From contig DATCHW010000263.1 of NCBI GenBank assembly GCA_036508135.1, positions 1 through 12,679 on the forward strand: 12,679 nt of DNA, written 5' to 3'. Each line of letters starts with the position of its first letter. Positions within the stretch are counted from its first letter, which is position 1. The notes under the pieces were generated by a model. It was not told where the DNA came from. It did not search any database and saw only the letters and a program-made list of their open reading frames with translations. The stretch is from DATCHW01 sp036508135. Lineage in GTDB: Bacteria; Bacteroidota; Ignavibacteria; Tepidaquicellales; Tepidaquicellaceae. A program made the translations under genes and the position numbers. Shown here one piece after another: positions 1-6,592 of the stretch.

Positions 1-58
1 TTCAAGTGTCCGCGCCTTAATCTTCATCTTTATTTAACTGAATAAAAACAAATTCCTT

Positions 59-179
59 GAATTAATAGAACGAAGTAACGTTTTTGAAAATCGAGGGAGT
101 AGCTTGAAACCTTTAATTAAATACTAGAATTAACAGAACGAGCTAACGTTTCCGGAAATCAAGGGAGTTATTTGAAAGA
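59..179. repeat. Two direct copies of a ~51 bp repeat
   Basis: Copies at about 59-109 and 127-177 are aligned without gaps, 68 bp apart, and I count about 10 mismatches in 51. The shared core is GAACGAAGTAACG (68-80) and GAACGAGCTAACG (136-148), followed by a GAAAATCGAGGGAGT-like tail. In one frame the first copy reads LIERSN, the same six residues that end the small membrane protein at 1334-1549, whose 3' end carries GAACGAAGTAATCG. The gene at 1114-1332 ends in a related GAGCGAAGCGATTG. This looks like a dispersed genomic repeat rather than a gene. Confidence 0.7.
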
Positions 180-229
180 TGTTATTATACATAAATGAGT
201 AATTTAAACGCTCATAATTGTGCACGAAT

Positions 230-362
230 CCCGAGGGTAAACCTCCGAGGGAAACCTCCGAGGGTACACATTTACGCGGTGGGAAAAGCTCTTTACCGCG
301 TGGTGAGTCACCCTCGGGCAATCACCCTCGGGACTATTACTCTCGGAACAATAACTTTCGGG
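230..362. repeat. Inverted array of CCGAGGG heptamers around a central hairpin
   Basis: The left arm has CCGAGGG at 231-237, 245-251 and 258-264, spaced 13-14 bp. The right arm has the reverse complement CCCTCGG, intact at 311-317 and 325-331 and degenerate (CTCTCGG, CTTTCGG) near 340-346 and 355-361, spaced 14-15 bp. Between the arms, ACGCGGT (274-280) pairs perfectly with ACCGCGT (295-301). The whole block can fold as nested stems and ends about 30 bp before the gene at 392. It could be a fold-back mobile repeat, a multi-site operator or a transcribed structure; the sequence does not decide. Confidence 0.65.
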
Positions 363-391
363 ACTATCTATAAAATTTAAAACTCAAAAAA

Positions 392-868
392 ATGACAATC
401 AAAAGTAAAAAAGCCAGATCGAAAAACATATTATATTTTACATCGGACTTCATCCCTGATCAGGACCGAGGCTGCGAGCTCAAATGCCACCTGATAGCTT
501 CACCCAAACCATACGGCATTTCAACCCATTATATATTACACGATCTCCAACTGGACGAAACAGCTGAAGAAGGTCTGTGGATGAACTTAAGGTACAAACA
601 CCGCGAAGACAGCACCCAAATTCTTAGCGTATCAATCGTCTTTCCGCCGGTTGGTGACTTTTTCATTGACTATATACTACTCCACTGCGGGCAGTCCGAC
701 GCGAAAGACCTTACATTTCGCGATGAAGCCGCTAATTCAGTAAAAGAAATCCTCCAGTTGGTCCTTAATCGTAATAAGGGAATACACTGTGACACATGCG
801 CTTATAAGTATAAACAACGACTGTCCGGTAAATGCGGTGAGTTATATGATTTAAATAGATTTTTATAA
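392..868 (+). CDS. Hypothetical protein, 158 aa, C-terminal cysteines
   Basis: I do not recognise this protein. It is soluble, with no signal peptide or membrane segment, and starts with a basic stretch (MTIKSKKARSKN). Cysteines cluster near the C-terminus as CDTC followed about twelve residues later by another cysteine (GKCGE), which could bind a metal; two more lie at GCELKC near the start. The ATG follows an A-rich leader without a Shine-Dalgarno sequence. The gene is clearly richer in G+C and uses more C/G-ending codons than the cluster downstream, so it probably has a different history. It stands alone: repeats lie upstream and a strong hairpin at 882-905 closes it off. Confidence 0.7.
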   Translation: MTIKSKKARSKNILYFTSDFIPDQDRGCELKCHLIASPKPYGISTHYILHDLQLDETAEEGLWMNLRYKHREDSTQILSVSIVFPPVGDFFIDYILLHCGQSDAKDLTFRDEAANSVKEILQLVLNRNKGIHCDTCAYKYKQRLSGKCGELYDLNRFL

Positions 869-881
869 AGTCCGAGGTGTG

Positions 882-905
882 CTGTCAGGTGTTTCCACCT
901 GACAG
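882..905 (+). terminator. Perfect 10 bp hairpin after the 392-868 gene
   Basis: CTGTCAGGTG (882-891) pairs perfectly with CACCTGACAG (896-905) around a TTTC loop, 13 bp after the stop codon. There is no clean T-run behind it, so it is either a weak intrinsic terminator or an mRNA 3'-end stabiliser. Confidence 0.55.
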
Positions 906-1004
906 ATGATAAATTTTCATACATAGACATCGGTCTACCCATCTGTAATTTTCTCTATTATATCTTTCACAATAAATCCTTATTTTTTATTAAAAACCGA
1001 TTAT

Positions 1005-1100
1005 ATGCCTTTAAGCTGGAACAAGATAAAAAATCGTGCAATTAAGTTTTCCAAAGAATGGGAGAGAGATTCATCCTGTGCTGATGATGGAAATAGTTAA
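1005..1100 (+). pseudogene. N-terminal fragment of an MmeI-like DNA methyltransferase
   Basis: The frame encodes 31 residues beginning MPLSWNKIKNRAIKFSKEW. To my knowledge the pattern 'SWNEIK.RA..FSKEWE' opens the N-terminal domain of MmeI-type (type IIL) restriction-modification DNA methyltransferases, proteins of roughly 900 or more residues. Identity to that start is visible through about residue 20; the sequence then runs into an unrelated tail (SSCADDGNS) and a stop. No other methyltransferase motif is visible nearby. I infer that a full gene once started here and was removed by a deletion with its junction near 1065-1075, joining it to sequence just before the membrane-protein cluster. 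A functional 31 aa product is unlikely. Confidence 0.6.
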
Positions 1101-1113
1101 ATGATCAATTGAA

Positions 1114-1332
1114 ATGAAGATTTTTTTAGAAAATATCTATCTTATTGGTGTTAATGTATTGAAATTTGTAGAAGATACATTTGGTTTAACTCACGCAGAA
1201 GATTGTGTTTTGGGATTTTTTATTTTGCTTCCAATTATATTGTTTTTGCTAATATTTTATTTATTAAAATATAAACAAAAAATAAATAATTTAGAATTTT
1301 TATTAAAACAAAAAATCGAGCGAAGCGATTGA
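1114..1332 (+). CDS. Small membrane protein, paralog 1 of 3
   Basis: A 72 aa protein with one hydrophobic segment (about residues 31-51, GFFILLPIILFLLIFYLL) followed by a basic, lysine-rich helix. The segment just before it, FVEDTFGLTHAED, matches FIADMFGLTHTEF in the next gene and FVADITGLSYLEV in the third, so the three are paralogs. No signal peptide cleavage site is seen. The C-terminal IERSD and the stop are written by a dispersed-repeat-like sequence (GAGCGAAGCG). Its stop lies 1 bp before the next ATG, so the two are surely co-transcribed. I know of related short GL[ST]Y/H membrane proteins in Bacteroidota but no function for them. Confidence 0.65.
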   Translation: MKIFLENIYLIGVNVLKFVEDTFGLTHAEDCVLGFFILLPIILFLLIFYLLKYKQKINNLEFLLKQKIERSD

Positions 1333-1333
1333 A

Positions 1334-1549
1334 ATGAGTAACTTAATAAAAAGTATCTTTATTTTTTTTGTTAGTATATTGGATTTTATTGCAGATATGT
1401 TTGGTCTAACTCACACAGAATTTAATGCTTTGGTATTTTTTATTTGGCTTCCAATAGTGTTATTTGTTTTAGTGTTTTACATAATAAAATATAAACGAAA
1501 GATAAAGGAATTAAAACTTTTAATTGAACGAAGTAATCGAAATAAATAA
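1334..1549 (+). CDS. Small membrane protein, paralog 2 of 3
   Basis: A 71 aa protein parallel to the preceding one over its whole length: a hydrophobic N-terminal stretch, the FGLTHTEFNALVFF motif, one strong membrane segment (FIWLPIVLFVLVFYII), then KYKRKIKELKLLIERS. Paralog 1 has KYKQKINNLEFLL at the equivalent place. The last residues (LIERSNRNK) come from a repeat-like GAACGAAGTAATCG, also found at 68-80 outside any gene, which suggests a dispersed repeat supplied the stop and tail. It lies 1 bp after one gene and 11 bp before the next. Function unknown; a duplicated membrane factor is all that can be said. Confidence 0.65.
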   Translation: MSNLIKSIFIFFVSILDFIADMFGLTHTEFNALVFFIWLPIVLFVLVFYIIKYKRKIKELKLLIERSNRNK

Positions 1550-1560
1550 CTTAATCTATA

Positions 1561-1968
1561 ATGCAAATAATTTTTAAAATAGTTGCTGTAACATTACATT
1601 TTGTAGCTGATATAACAGGATTGAGTTATTTAGAAGTTAATATTCTAGTATATTTTCTTATTATTCCTTTTACATATATGATATTAATTGATGCATTATG
1701 GGGCAAGCATTATCTTAAAATCATCTTTATATTATTCTCGATAATATTTTTCATTTTTATCCATAATTTTGAGATATTTTCAGAAAGACTTTTTAATACA
1801 TCTGTAAATTTTTTAGAATCATTTGAATCCTTAGGATTAAGTTACACAAATTCTTCTGTAGTATTTTGTGTGTTTGTGGTTCTATGGATTTATTTAGTTT
1901 TGATTGCTCTTTTAGTTCTTAAAAAGAAGAAATTTTTAATACACAATCGAAAGAATTTAATAATATAA
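1561..1968 (+). CDS. Membrane protein, paralog 3 of 3, with internal duplication
   Basis: A 135 aa protein with about three membrane segments (roughly residues 27-47, 52-70 and 100-120) and a basic KKKK end. The first segment is preceded by the family motif GLSYLEVNILVYFLIIPF, aligned with GLTHxExNxLVFF in the two shorter paralogs. A second diverged copy, GLSYTNSSVVFCVFVVLW, precedes the last segment, so the protein holds two units of the same motif. This may be the full-length form, with the 71-72 aa proteins being single-unit versions. It ends 2 bp before the next ATG. The role is unknown; it sits in a cluster of envelope proteins. Confidence 0.65.
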   Translation: MQIIFKIVAVTLHFVADITGLSYLEVNILVYFLIIPFTYMILIDALWGKHYLKIIFILFSIIFFIFIHNFEIFSERLFNTSVNFLESFESLGLSYTNSSVVFCVFVVLWIYLVLIALLVLKKKKFLIHNRKNLII

Positions 1969-1970
1969 TT

Positions 1971-2771
1971 ATGAAAACAATAAATAATTTATTCATTTAT
2001 TTATCAACTTTTATTGTAATATTTACGTCCACAATTAATTTATATTCTCAAAATAATAATTCTGCTATTAATCCGTCGGTATATTCAGGAATATATGAAG
2101 GAATAATTGGTGATTTATTGAGTTGTAGTGATTGCGATGAATATGGTGATTTTAGTGATACATTTGGTGATATTTGCATATATTATGATGGTAATATCAC
2201 AGAATTTTTATATGATGGGTCTAATTTAGATACTGTTAATTTGAATAATGGAGTTATATATAATAAAGAAAATAAGGAGTTGGGAATGTTTTTAGAAAAA
2301 GATAACAAAATTGTATTTTTATTTAAAAAAAACCTTTCGAAATACAATGTATTAATAAAAACAGACTCAGCTGGCGATGCAAAGATAATGATTGATAAAT
2401 ATCGTAAAGATTCCAAAGAATTTTTAGACTTTTGGTCAAAATTTAAACAAATTGTTCAGCTCGGGAACGTAAGTGATTTTCTTGATATAACTCATTATCC
2501 AGTGGTTTTTACTGAAACTGGATGGGATAATTTAACATTATTAGATGATGAACAAGAACTTGATTATTTAATAAAAAAAATATTTATTAGAGATGATTGG
2601 TCAAAATATATTGAGTTTGAATCTAAATACGGTTTGTATTATTTTCGTTTCCCAAACTCATATTCAATTTTTAGTGGATGTTTTCTTGTCAATTTACCTG
2701 AATATCGTTTACTTTTTAAAAAAATCGGAAGTAAATTTTGGTTTATAGGTTGTTTAAATTCAGCTGGTTAA
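1971..2771 (+). CDS. Secreted hypothetical protein, 266 aa
   Basis: Residues 1-26 form a classical signal peptide (MKTINNLFIYLS... ending NLYSQ), so the mature protein is exported. An N-terminal part containing GIYEGIIGDLLSCSDCDEYGD carries two close cysteines that could form a disulfide. The C-terminal part from about residue 148, EFLDFWSKFKQIVQLGNVSDFLDITHYPVVF, resembles the small alpha/beta 'FW..F...V...N...L..FP' domains often found in exported Bacteroidota proteins; that is a resemblance of pattern, not a family assignment. It begins 2 bp after the preceding membrane protein, so it belongs to the same transcript. Substrate or partner unknown. Confidence 0.65.
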   Translation: MKTINNLFIYLSTFIVIFTSTINLYSQNNNSAINPSVYSGIYEGIIGDLLSCSDCDEYGDFSDTFGDICIYYDGNITEFLYDGSNLDTVNLNNGVIYNKENKELGMFLEKDNKIVFLFKKNLSKYNVLIKTDSAGDAKIMIDKYRKDSKEFLDFWSKFKQIVQLGNVSDFLDITHYPVVFTETGWDNLTLLDDEQELDYLIKKIFIRDDWSKYIEFESKYGLYYFRFPNSYSIFSGCFLVNLPEYRLLFKKIGSKFWFIGCLNSAG

Positions 2772-2794
2772 TTTAATTCTATACTTATCTTGGT

Positions 2795-2929
2795 ATGGAG
2801 GAAAAAAAGATGAAAAATGTTTTATTAAAACGATGTAATTTTTTAGAAGAAAATAAAAAATATCCTTTTAAAATTTGTAAAAAACAAATTTTGGAAATAA
2901 AAGATAATTTTCTTTACTTTTATCAATAA
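2795..2929 (+). CDS. Small ORF, 39-44 aa, basic
   Basis: This open frame fits between two genes and ends 3 bp before the next ATG. It encodes 44 residues from the ATG at 2795 or 39 from the ATG at 2810. The second start is better: GGAGG at 2797-2801 followed by an A-run is one of the few Shine-Dalgarno-like sequences in the window and sits about 8 bp before it. The product is rich in lysine and aromatics (CNFLEENKKYPFKICKK, then DNFLYFYQ), with no membrane segment. It could instead be the tail of a decayed gene. Spacing and the ribosome site favour a translated peptide; its role is unknown. Confidence 0.45.
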   Translation: MEEKKMKNVLLKRCNFLEENKKYPFKICKKQILEIKDNFLYFYQ

Positions 2930-2932
2930 ATT

Positions 2933-3406
2933 ATGAAAAATTATTTAATATTTTTTTTATTTAGTATTATTTTTATTTCCTGTTCCAAATCTAATACATC
3001 AAAAGATAATACATCAAATGATGTTGAGAAATTTGAAGAGAAATTAAAAGAGAAGGAAAAATTATTAGAACAGGAGAAAATCAAATATAGAACAAATTTG
3101 ATAAATAAAAATGATAGTTTATTAGATACTACGAAAGTTTATGGAATATATCCAGAAGGATCGACAAGGTATCTTAAACATCAAGATTTTAAGAACAAAT
3201 CAGACAGAGAATTGAAGATTATGAGATATGAGATTTTTGCACGTCACGGATATATTTTTCAGTCTCTTGAATGGAAAAAATATTTTAATGATCAACCCTG
3301 GTATAAACCAAGGTATTACGATATAACAAAAATGTTAACAGATATTGAAGAAGCTAATGTTAAGTTGATTATGTCATTAGGTTATGGCTCTCAAGGATCT
3401 GAATAA
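2933..3406 (+). CDS. YARHG-domain lipoprotein
   Basis: A 157 aa lipoprotein precursor. The signal peptide MKNYLIFFLFSIIFISC ends in a lipobox-like FISC, with Cys17 the likely lipidated residue. Residues about 31-52 (VEKFEEKLKEKEKLLEQEK) look like a short coiled coil linking the membrane anchor to the globular part. From about residue 75 the sequence YPEGSTRYL...LKIMRYEIFARHGYIFQS...WKKYFNDQPWYKP is a good match to the YARHG domain, here written FARHGYIF, with the expected following YF..Q.WYKP. The domain occurs in extracellular or periplasmic proteins, often next to peptidases; its molecular function is not established. It is embedded in the cluster of envelope proteins, 11 bp before the next gene. 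Confidence 0.85.
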   Translation: MKNYLIFFLFSIIFISCSKSNTSKDNTSNDVEKFEEKLKEKEKLLEQEKIKYRTNLINKNDSLLDTTKVYGIYPEGSTRYLKHQDFKNKSDRELKIMRYEIFARHGYIFQSLEWKKYFNDQPWYKPRYYDITKMLTDIEEANVKLIMSLGYGSQGSE

Positions 3407-3417
3407 CTAAAATTAAT

Positions 3418-3741
3418 ATGACCCACGACGCTTCAAAAAATTATTTTGATAAATTCATCCGACCTCATAACGATGATTATCTTTTTGTAGGTGTTTATGG
3501 CAGGTTCAAGAATATTCACGAAGATGATATCGTACTTTTAACCAGAGAAAGTGGTATTTGTAAATATAAAGTTCATTGTATCAAATACTTTGCTACACAT
3601 AAACATCTTGATAAAGCGGTTGACCTCTGCTACCGTCCGCAACCATTCCCGACAGAGCTCTCACGCCTCGAATTCCTCTTCGACCTCTACAAAAAATACA
3701 CAATCCCCATGTTCGCAGAAGGAAAAAAGAAAAAACATTAA
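3418..3741 (+). CDS. Hypothetical protein, 107 aa, possible ASCH/PUA-like fold
   Basis: A short soluble protein with no signal or membrane segment. The pattern 'YLFVGVYGRFKNIHEDDIVLLTR...KYKVHCIKYF', a glycine turn followed by a DIV strand and a V..I.Y strand, is reminiscent of the ASCH/PUA-like RNA-binding fold, but no diagnostic GxKxxE motif is visible, so this is a weak suggestion. The C-terminus is very basic (GKKKKH). The 3' half is noticeably richer in C/G than the 5' half and than upstream genes. It is the last gene of the 1114-3741 cluster, facing the minus-strand HNH gene. Confidence 0.6.
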   Translation: MTHDASKNYFDKFIRPHNDDYLFVGVYGRFKNIHEDDIVLLTRESGICKYKVHCIKYFATHKHLDKAVDLCYRPQPFPTELSRLEFLFDLYKKYTIPMFAEGKKKKH

Positions 3742-3817
3742 ATTGTAAAATTAAAATAAAATTATGGACACAATTAGGTTGTTTTCGTACAAACTAAAAC
3801 TATCCTGTCTCACGAAG

Positions 3818-3844
3818 CACTAACGGCATTAAAGCAAGTCAGTG
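3818..3844 (-). terminator. Weak hairpin between convergent genes
   Basis: In the minus-strand transcript CACTGAC pairs with GTTAGTG, with one G-U wobble, about 17 bp past the HNH stop. There is no T-run, so termination is only a suggestion. The surrounding 3742-3860 spacer shows no gene. Confidence 0.25.
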
Positions 3845-3860
3845 TTATTAGCGGAGATTT

Positions 3861-5396
3861 TTAGTTTATTAGTCCTAATATCCATTTATCAGTAAATCCT
3901 TTCTCATCGAATAGTTTCTTTGTGATTTCTGCTTTTTTGTTTCCTAAAACAATATCAATGTTTGGGTCTTTGTCTAACCATATTTTATGTGAGAACATTT
4001 TGTTAATAAAATTTTCAATCAATAACCATTTTTCAGGAGGTATATTTCTAAAGAGTATTTTATCTGCGTCGTTAGGATTGATAATATCAAGTTTATTATA
4101 AATTACGTTTCTAAGAATTGGAAACCAAGCCATGATTGACCCTGTTCTAAAAATCCTTTCAGCTTTTCTATGGTCTTCGGAGTTTGCAACAGGATTCCAT
4201 TTATCAATCAGTATTTTATCTGCCAAAAGATTTAGTAAGAAAACATTATTTTCGATTTCATGATTTCTAAAATCTTCTTTGCTATCAATTTCTATATCAA
4301 GCGGTGGACTTGTGATAAAATAACGAAAGTAATACTTATTTAAGGAGTCTCTACTTATTGCATATTGTTTACCTGTTTTATTTTCTGGGGCAACATAGGG
4401 AAGAATTTTATTGTCATTATGTTTTAAAATTGATTCCACGATAAAAGCTTCGATTTGCTTGATTGGCTTTTCATCAGTACTCGTTTCTGAATATTTTATA
4501 AAGTTGCAAAATCCTTTCTCTGATTTACGTTCAGCGGTTTCAATATATTTTTGCCAATTTATACCATAAATTTGAGAAAGCTTATCTGCAAGTATTGAAG
4601 AATAAAATCTTAGTTGCTTCAGTTTGTCATGCGCTACTAAATTTGTTTTCATCAATTTTATAACATCAGGTTCAATGAAAATCTTGGCGTCAATAAATTG
4701 TGCGCCAGCCCATATTTTAGCTGCTGCCTTATGCTGTCCATCAAAAACAAAAATCGGATTATCTCCCTCTATTCTGCAAATTGAAGGCTGTAATTGTGTA
4801 TTGACCCTTAAATGTCTATACAAGTTCCAAAAATGGTCAAGTATTAAAGGTCTTGGTTGTAATTCAATTTCAGATTCTTCTTTACCATCATTAATTATGT
4901 TTCGGACTGGTATTTGAGCATAAAAAAAGTGTAATTCGGTTATTGGACAGATAAATACGGGATATTTTTTTACTATTGGTAAATTTGTCTTTTTATTATC
5001 AATGAAATATTTTATTTGTATTTTTTCTTCAGCTTTTAAATATTCATATTTTATTAAATAAGCATAATCTACATTATATTTAGCAACAAGAACATCATTC
5101 AACTTTAGTTGTTTGCCACAATTTTCTTTTTCTTTGAAAAGTTTTTCGATAGAAAGTTTGTCCCGATATTCTGACAAAGACATATCCTTTTTTGCCAAAT
5201 TATGATTTTTACATACAGGTGCAATATTATCAAGTGAAGTTTCTTCTGACTTAGCAAATGGATCAATATGGTCAAAATGAATATTCTTTGTATCTTCAAT
5301 TGGTTCATTGTCTATGAAGCAATAAATTCTGCCATCTTTATTTCTATGGATTACCAGTAATTGCTGTTTTTCGGATTCGTTGATTTGTCTTTTCAT
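3861..5396 (-). CDS. HNH endonuclease with central DGQHK (DndB/ParB-like) motif
   Basis: A 511 aa protein. Residues about 25-70 carry an HNH/beta-beta-alpha-metal nuclease motif: IHFDHIDPF (D42, H43), N57 in LDNIAPVC, and H65 in CKNHN, with Cys26 and Cys62 possibly structural. In the middle, IFVFDGQHKAAAKIW (D219-K223) matches the DGQHR signature known from DndB and DpdB proteins of DNA-modification systems, which are related to ParB-like folds; arginine is replaced by lysine. The remaining ~280 residues are helical and I do not recognise them. The fusion suggests a DNA-acting enzyme, with cleavage coupled to a nucleotide- or DNA-sensing module. It lies downstream of a ParA-type ATPase on the same strand. 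The ATG follows an A/T leader 30 bp from the attC-like repeat. Plasmid partition, phage defence or a cassette-borne nuclease are all possible. Confidence 0.7.
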   Translation of the reverse strand: MKRQINESEKQQLLVIHRNKDGRIYCFIDNEPIEDTKNIHFDHIDPFAKSEETSLDNIAPVCKNHNLAKKDMSLSEYRDKLSIEKLFKEKENCGKQLKLNDVLVAKYNVDYAYLIKYEYLKAEEKIQIKYFIDNKKTNLPIVKKYPVFICPITELHFFYAQIPVRNIINDGKEESEIELQPRPLILDHFWNLYRHLRVNTQLQPSICRIEGDNPIFVFDGQHKAAAKIWAGAQFIDAKIFIEPDVIKLMKTNLVAHDKLKQLRFYSSILADKLSQIYGINWQKYIETAERKSEKGFCNFIKYSETSTDEKPIKQIEAFIVESILKHNDNKILPYVAPENKTGKQYAISRDSLNKYYFRYFITSPPLDIEIDSKEDFRNHEIENNVFLLNLLADKILIDKWNPVANSEDHRKAERIFRTGSIMAWFPILRNVIYNKLDIINPNDADKILFRNIPPEKWLLIENFINKMFSHKIWLDKDPNIDIVLGNKKAEITKKLFDEKGFTDKWILGLIN

Positions 5397-5425
5397 ATTC
5401 TTATTTTATTTTTTTTATTTTGCTT

Positions 5426-5561
5426 GCTTAAAACGTTTGCAGCTACCCCTAAGGGCGGGAATTTTACCTCTGAACTTCATATGAAGCACAAATGTTCAAG
5501 CTTACACTTCAATGTCTGAGAAGCACGAAACCCCGCCTTTTGGGTAGGTGATGTTATGTGC
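5426..5561 (-). repeat. attC-like recombination site (large imperfect palindrome)
   Basis: Read on the minus strand the site starts GCACATAAC (5561-5553), then CTACCC (5547-5542) and GGCGGGG. After a ~70 bp variable middle come CCCGCC (5459-5454) and GGGTAG (5448-5443), ending at ACGTTTTAAGC (5436-5426). Two pairs of short complementary boxes around a variable core are the architecture of integron attC sites, with an R'' box ending in AAC and an R' box beginning GTT. The unit upstream (parA) begins at 6662-6654 with GTTATGTGC, exactly complementary to this R'' box, as expected if the parA unit is an excisable cassette. One consensus position (GTTRRRY) is off, and no integron integrase is in the window. 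I have an unverified impression that similar elements are dispersed in Bacteroidota, so a MITE is the alternative. Confidence 0.5.
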
Positions 5562-5569
5562 TGTTTTTC

Positions 5570-6592
5570 TTATAGTCTGGTTACAATTCTGTTTATTGCT
5601 GTCACACAATTTGTTAAATATTCATGTTGTATTTGTGTGTATTGTCCAAATATATTATGATTACCTATTGCTAGTCTACTAAATGGTGTTGCTTCTGCAA
5701 ATGCCACAACACCTGTTGTTTGAAAGTCTCTTACGTCAACTAATCCGTCTGATAAATTTGTGAAAGTAAAATATTGCGGATGAGTTGCTAAAACTGCATT
5801 TAAGTCATTGTCAATTGAGGTAAGAACTGATGCGTAAGCGGATGCAGGTCCCATATATTGAGTCAGTCTGTTTTTTACAACAAGATGTATTTTAGGAAGT
5901 GGTCTACCACCATTAGCTAATTTTGTATTAAAAGCATATGTATTGTAAATCGCTGATGGCAAATTAAGTCCATAAACTAACGAAAAAATATTTGTTAATG
6001 CTCTTCTTGAACTATCATCTGCCATTACAGGAGCAATAATTCTGTCTGTTGCTGCCAATGCTATTTGGGTATAAATTGCAAAACTTGGGTTCGTATCAAT
6101 AAAAATCGCATCATAATTATTTGTTTGATTTGAAGCATTAATTAAATCATTACCCCAATCAATTACTTTTAAATACGTGTCAATACCCGGTATTTGTGTT
6201 ATTGATAAAGCGGAGATTGAATTTGATTGTAACTCTACAATTCTGTCACCAGCAATTAAGTCAATATTAACTGGAATTTTGTTATTCATACTGCTAGGAT
6301 TACTCGTATATAATGCTGGGTTGATTGTCGGAACATTATACGGAGTTGAAAGTCTGTCTTGAAAATAACCGCCAATTGTACAAGTGCTTGTTGGTGTTGT
6401 TAAGGTACCTAGATTAACGCCACCATTTCCCAAAAGTCCACCCATGAAAAGTTCTGATAAATTAGCTTGAGGACATAAGTCAATTGCCAATATTCTTTCC
6501 GTTGGGTGCAAAATTGCGTATTCAGTTATTGTCTGAAATGCTAGACTAGATTTACCTGTCCCGCCTTTGTTGTTCCAAAATGTATACCTCAT
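5570..6592 (-). CDS. ParA/MinD-type ATPase
   Basis: A 340 aa protein of the ParA (AAA_31-like) family. The deviant Walker A motif NNKGGTGKSS has the signature lysine K9 and catalytic K14; the A' motif follows at ILAIDLCPQANLS with D38; Walker B is YDAIFIDTNPS with D166, ending in the 'D.NPS' typical of ParA. LIAGDRIVELQ (about 112-122) is also a family feature. There is no N-terminal helix-turn-helix, so it resembles small partition or positioning ATPases rather than autorepressing ParA. Such ATPases bind DNA cooperatively and move a partner; the partner could be the DGQHK/HNH protein encoded next on the same strand. The stop lies 9 bp from the attC-like repeat. The gene has somewhat more G+C than its flanks and a long, Asn/Thr-rich insert between the A' and B motifs. 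Confidence 0.85.
   Translation of the reverse strand: MRYTFWNNKGGTGKSSLAFQTITEYAILHPTERILAIDLCPQANLSELFMGGLLGNGGVNLGTLTTPTSTCTIGGYFQDRLSTPYNVPTINPALYTSNPSSMNNKIPVNIDLIAGDRIVELQSNSISALSITQIPGIDTYLKVIDWGNDLINASNQTNNYDAIFIDTNPSFAIYTQIALAATDRIIAPVMADDSSRRALTNIFSLVYGLNLPSAIYNTYAFNTKLANGGRPLPKIHLVVKNRLTQYMGPASAYASVLTSIDNDLNAVLATHPQYFTFTNLSDGLVDVRDFQTTGVVAFAEATPFSRLAIGNHNIFGQYTQIQHEYLTNCVTAINRIVTRL

Noticed and set aside
1..27. Possible start of a minus-strand gene (MKIKARTLE) running off the window
   Set aside because: Only nine codons are visible, too little to support a gene.
130..321. Minus-strand 63-codon ORF across the heptamer array
   Set aside because: Its sequence is simply the repeat read through; no start context and no protein-like composition.
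230..362. Regularly spaced short repeats resembling a CRISPR array
   Set aside because: Repeats are only 7-10 bp, spacers are 6-8 bp and alike, orientation inverts in the middle, and no cas gene is present.
3764..3810. GGACACAATTAGG resembling an insertion-sequence end
   Set aside because: No matching inverted end, transposase fragment or target duplication was found.
4624..4917. Plus-strand 97-codon ORF inside the HNH gene
   Set aside because: Fully antisense to a gene with clear HNH and DGQHK motifs.
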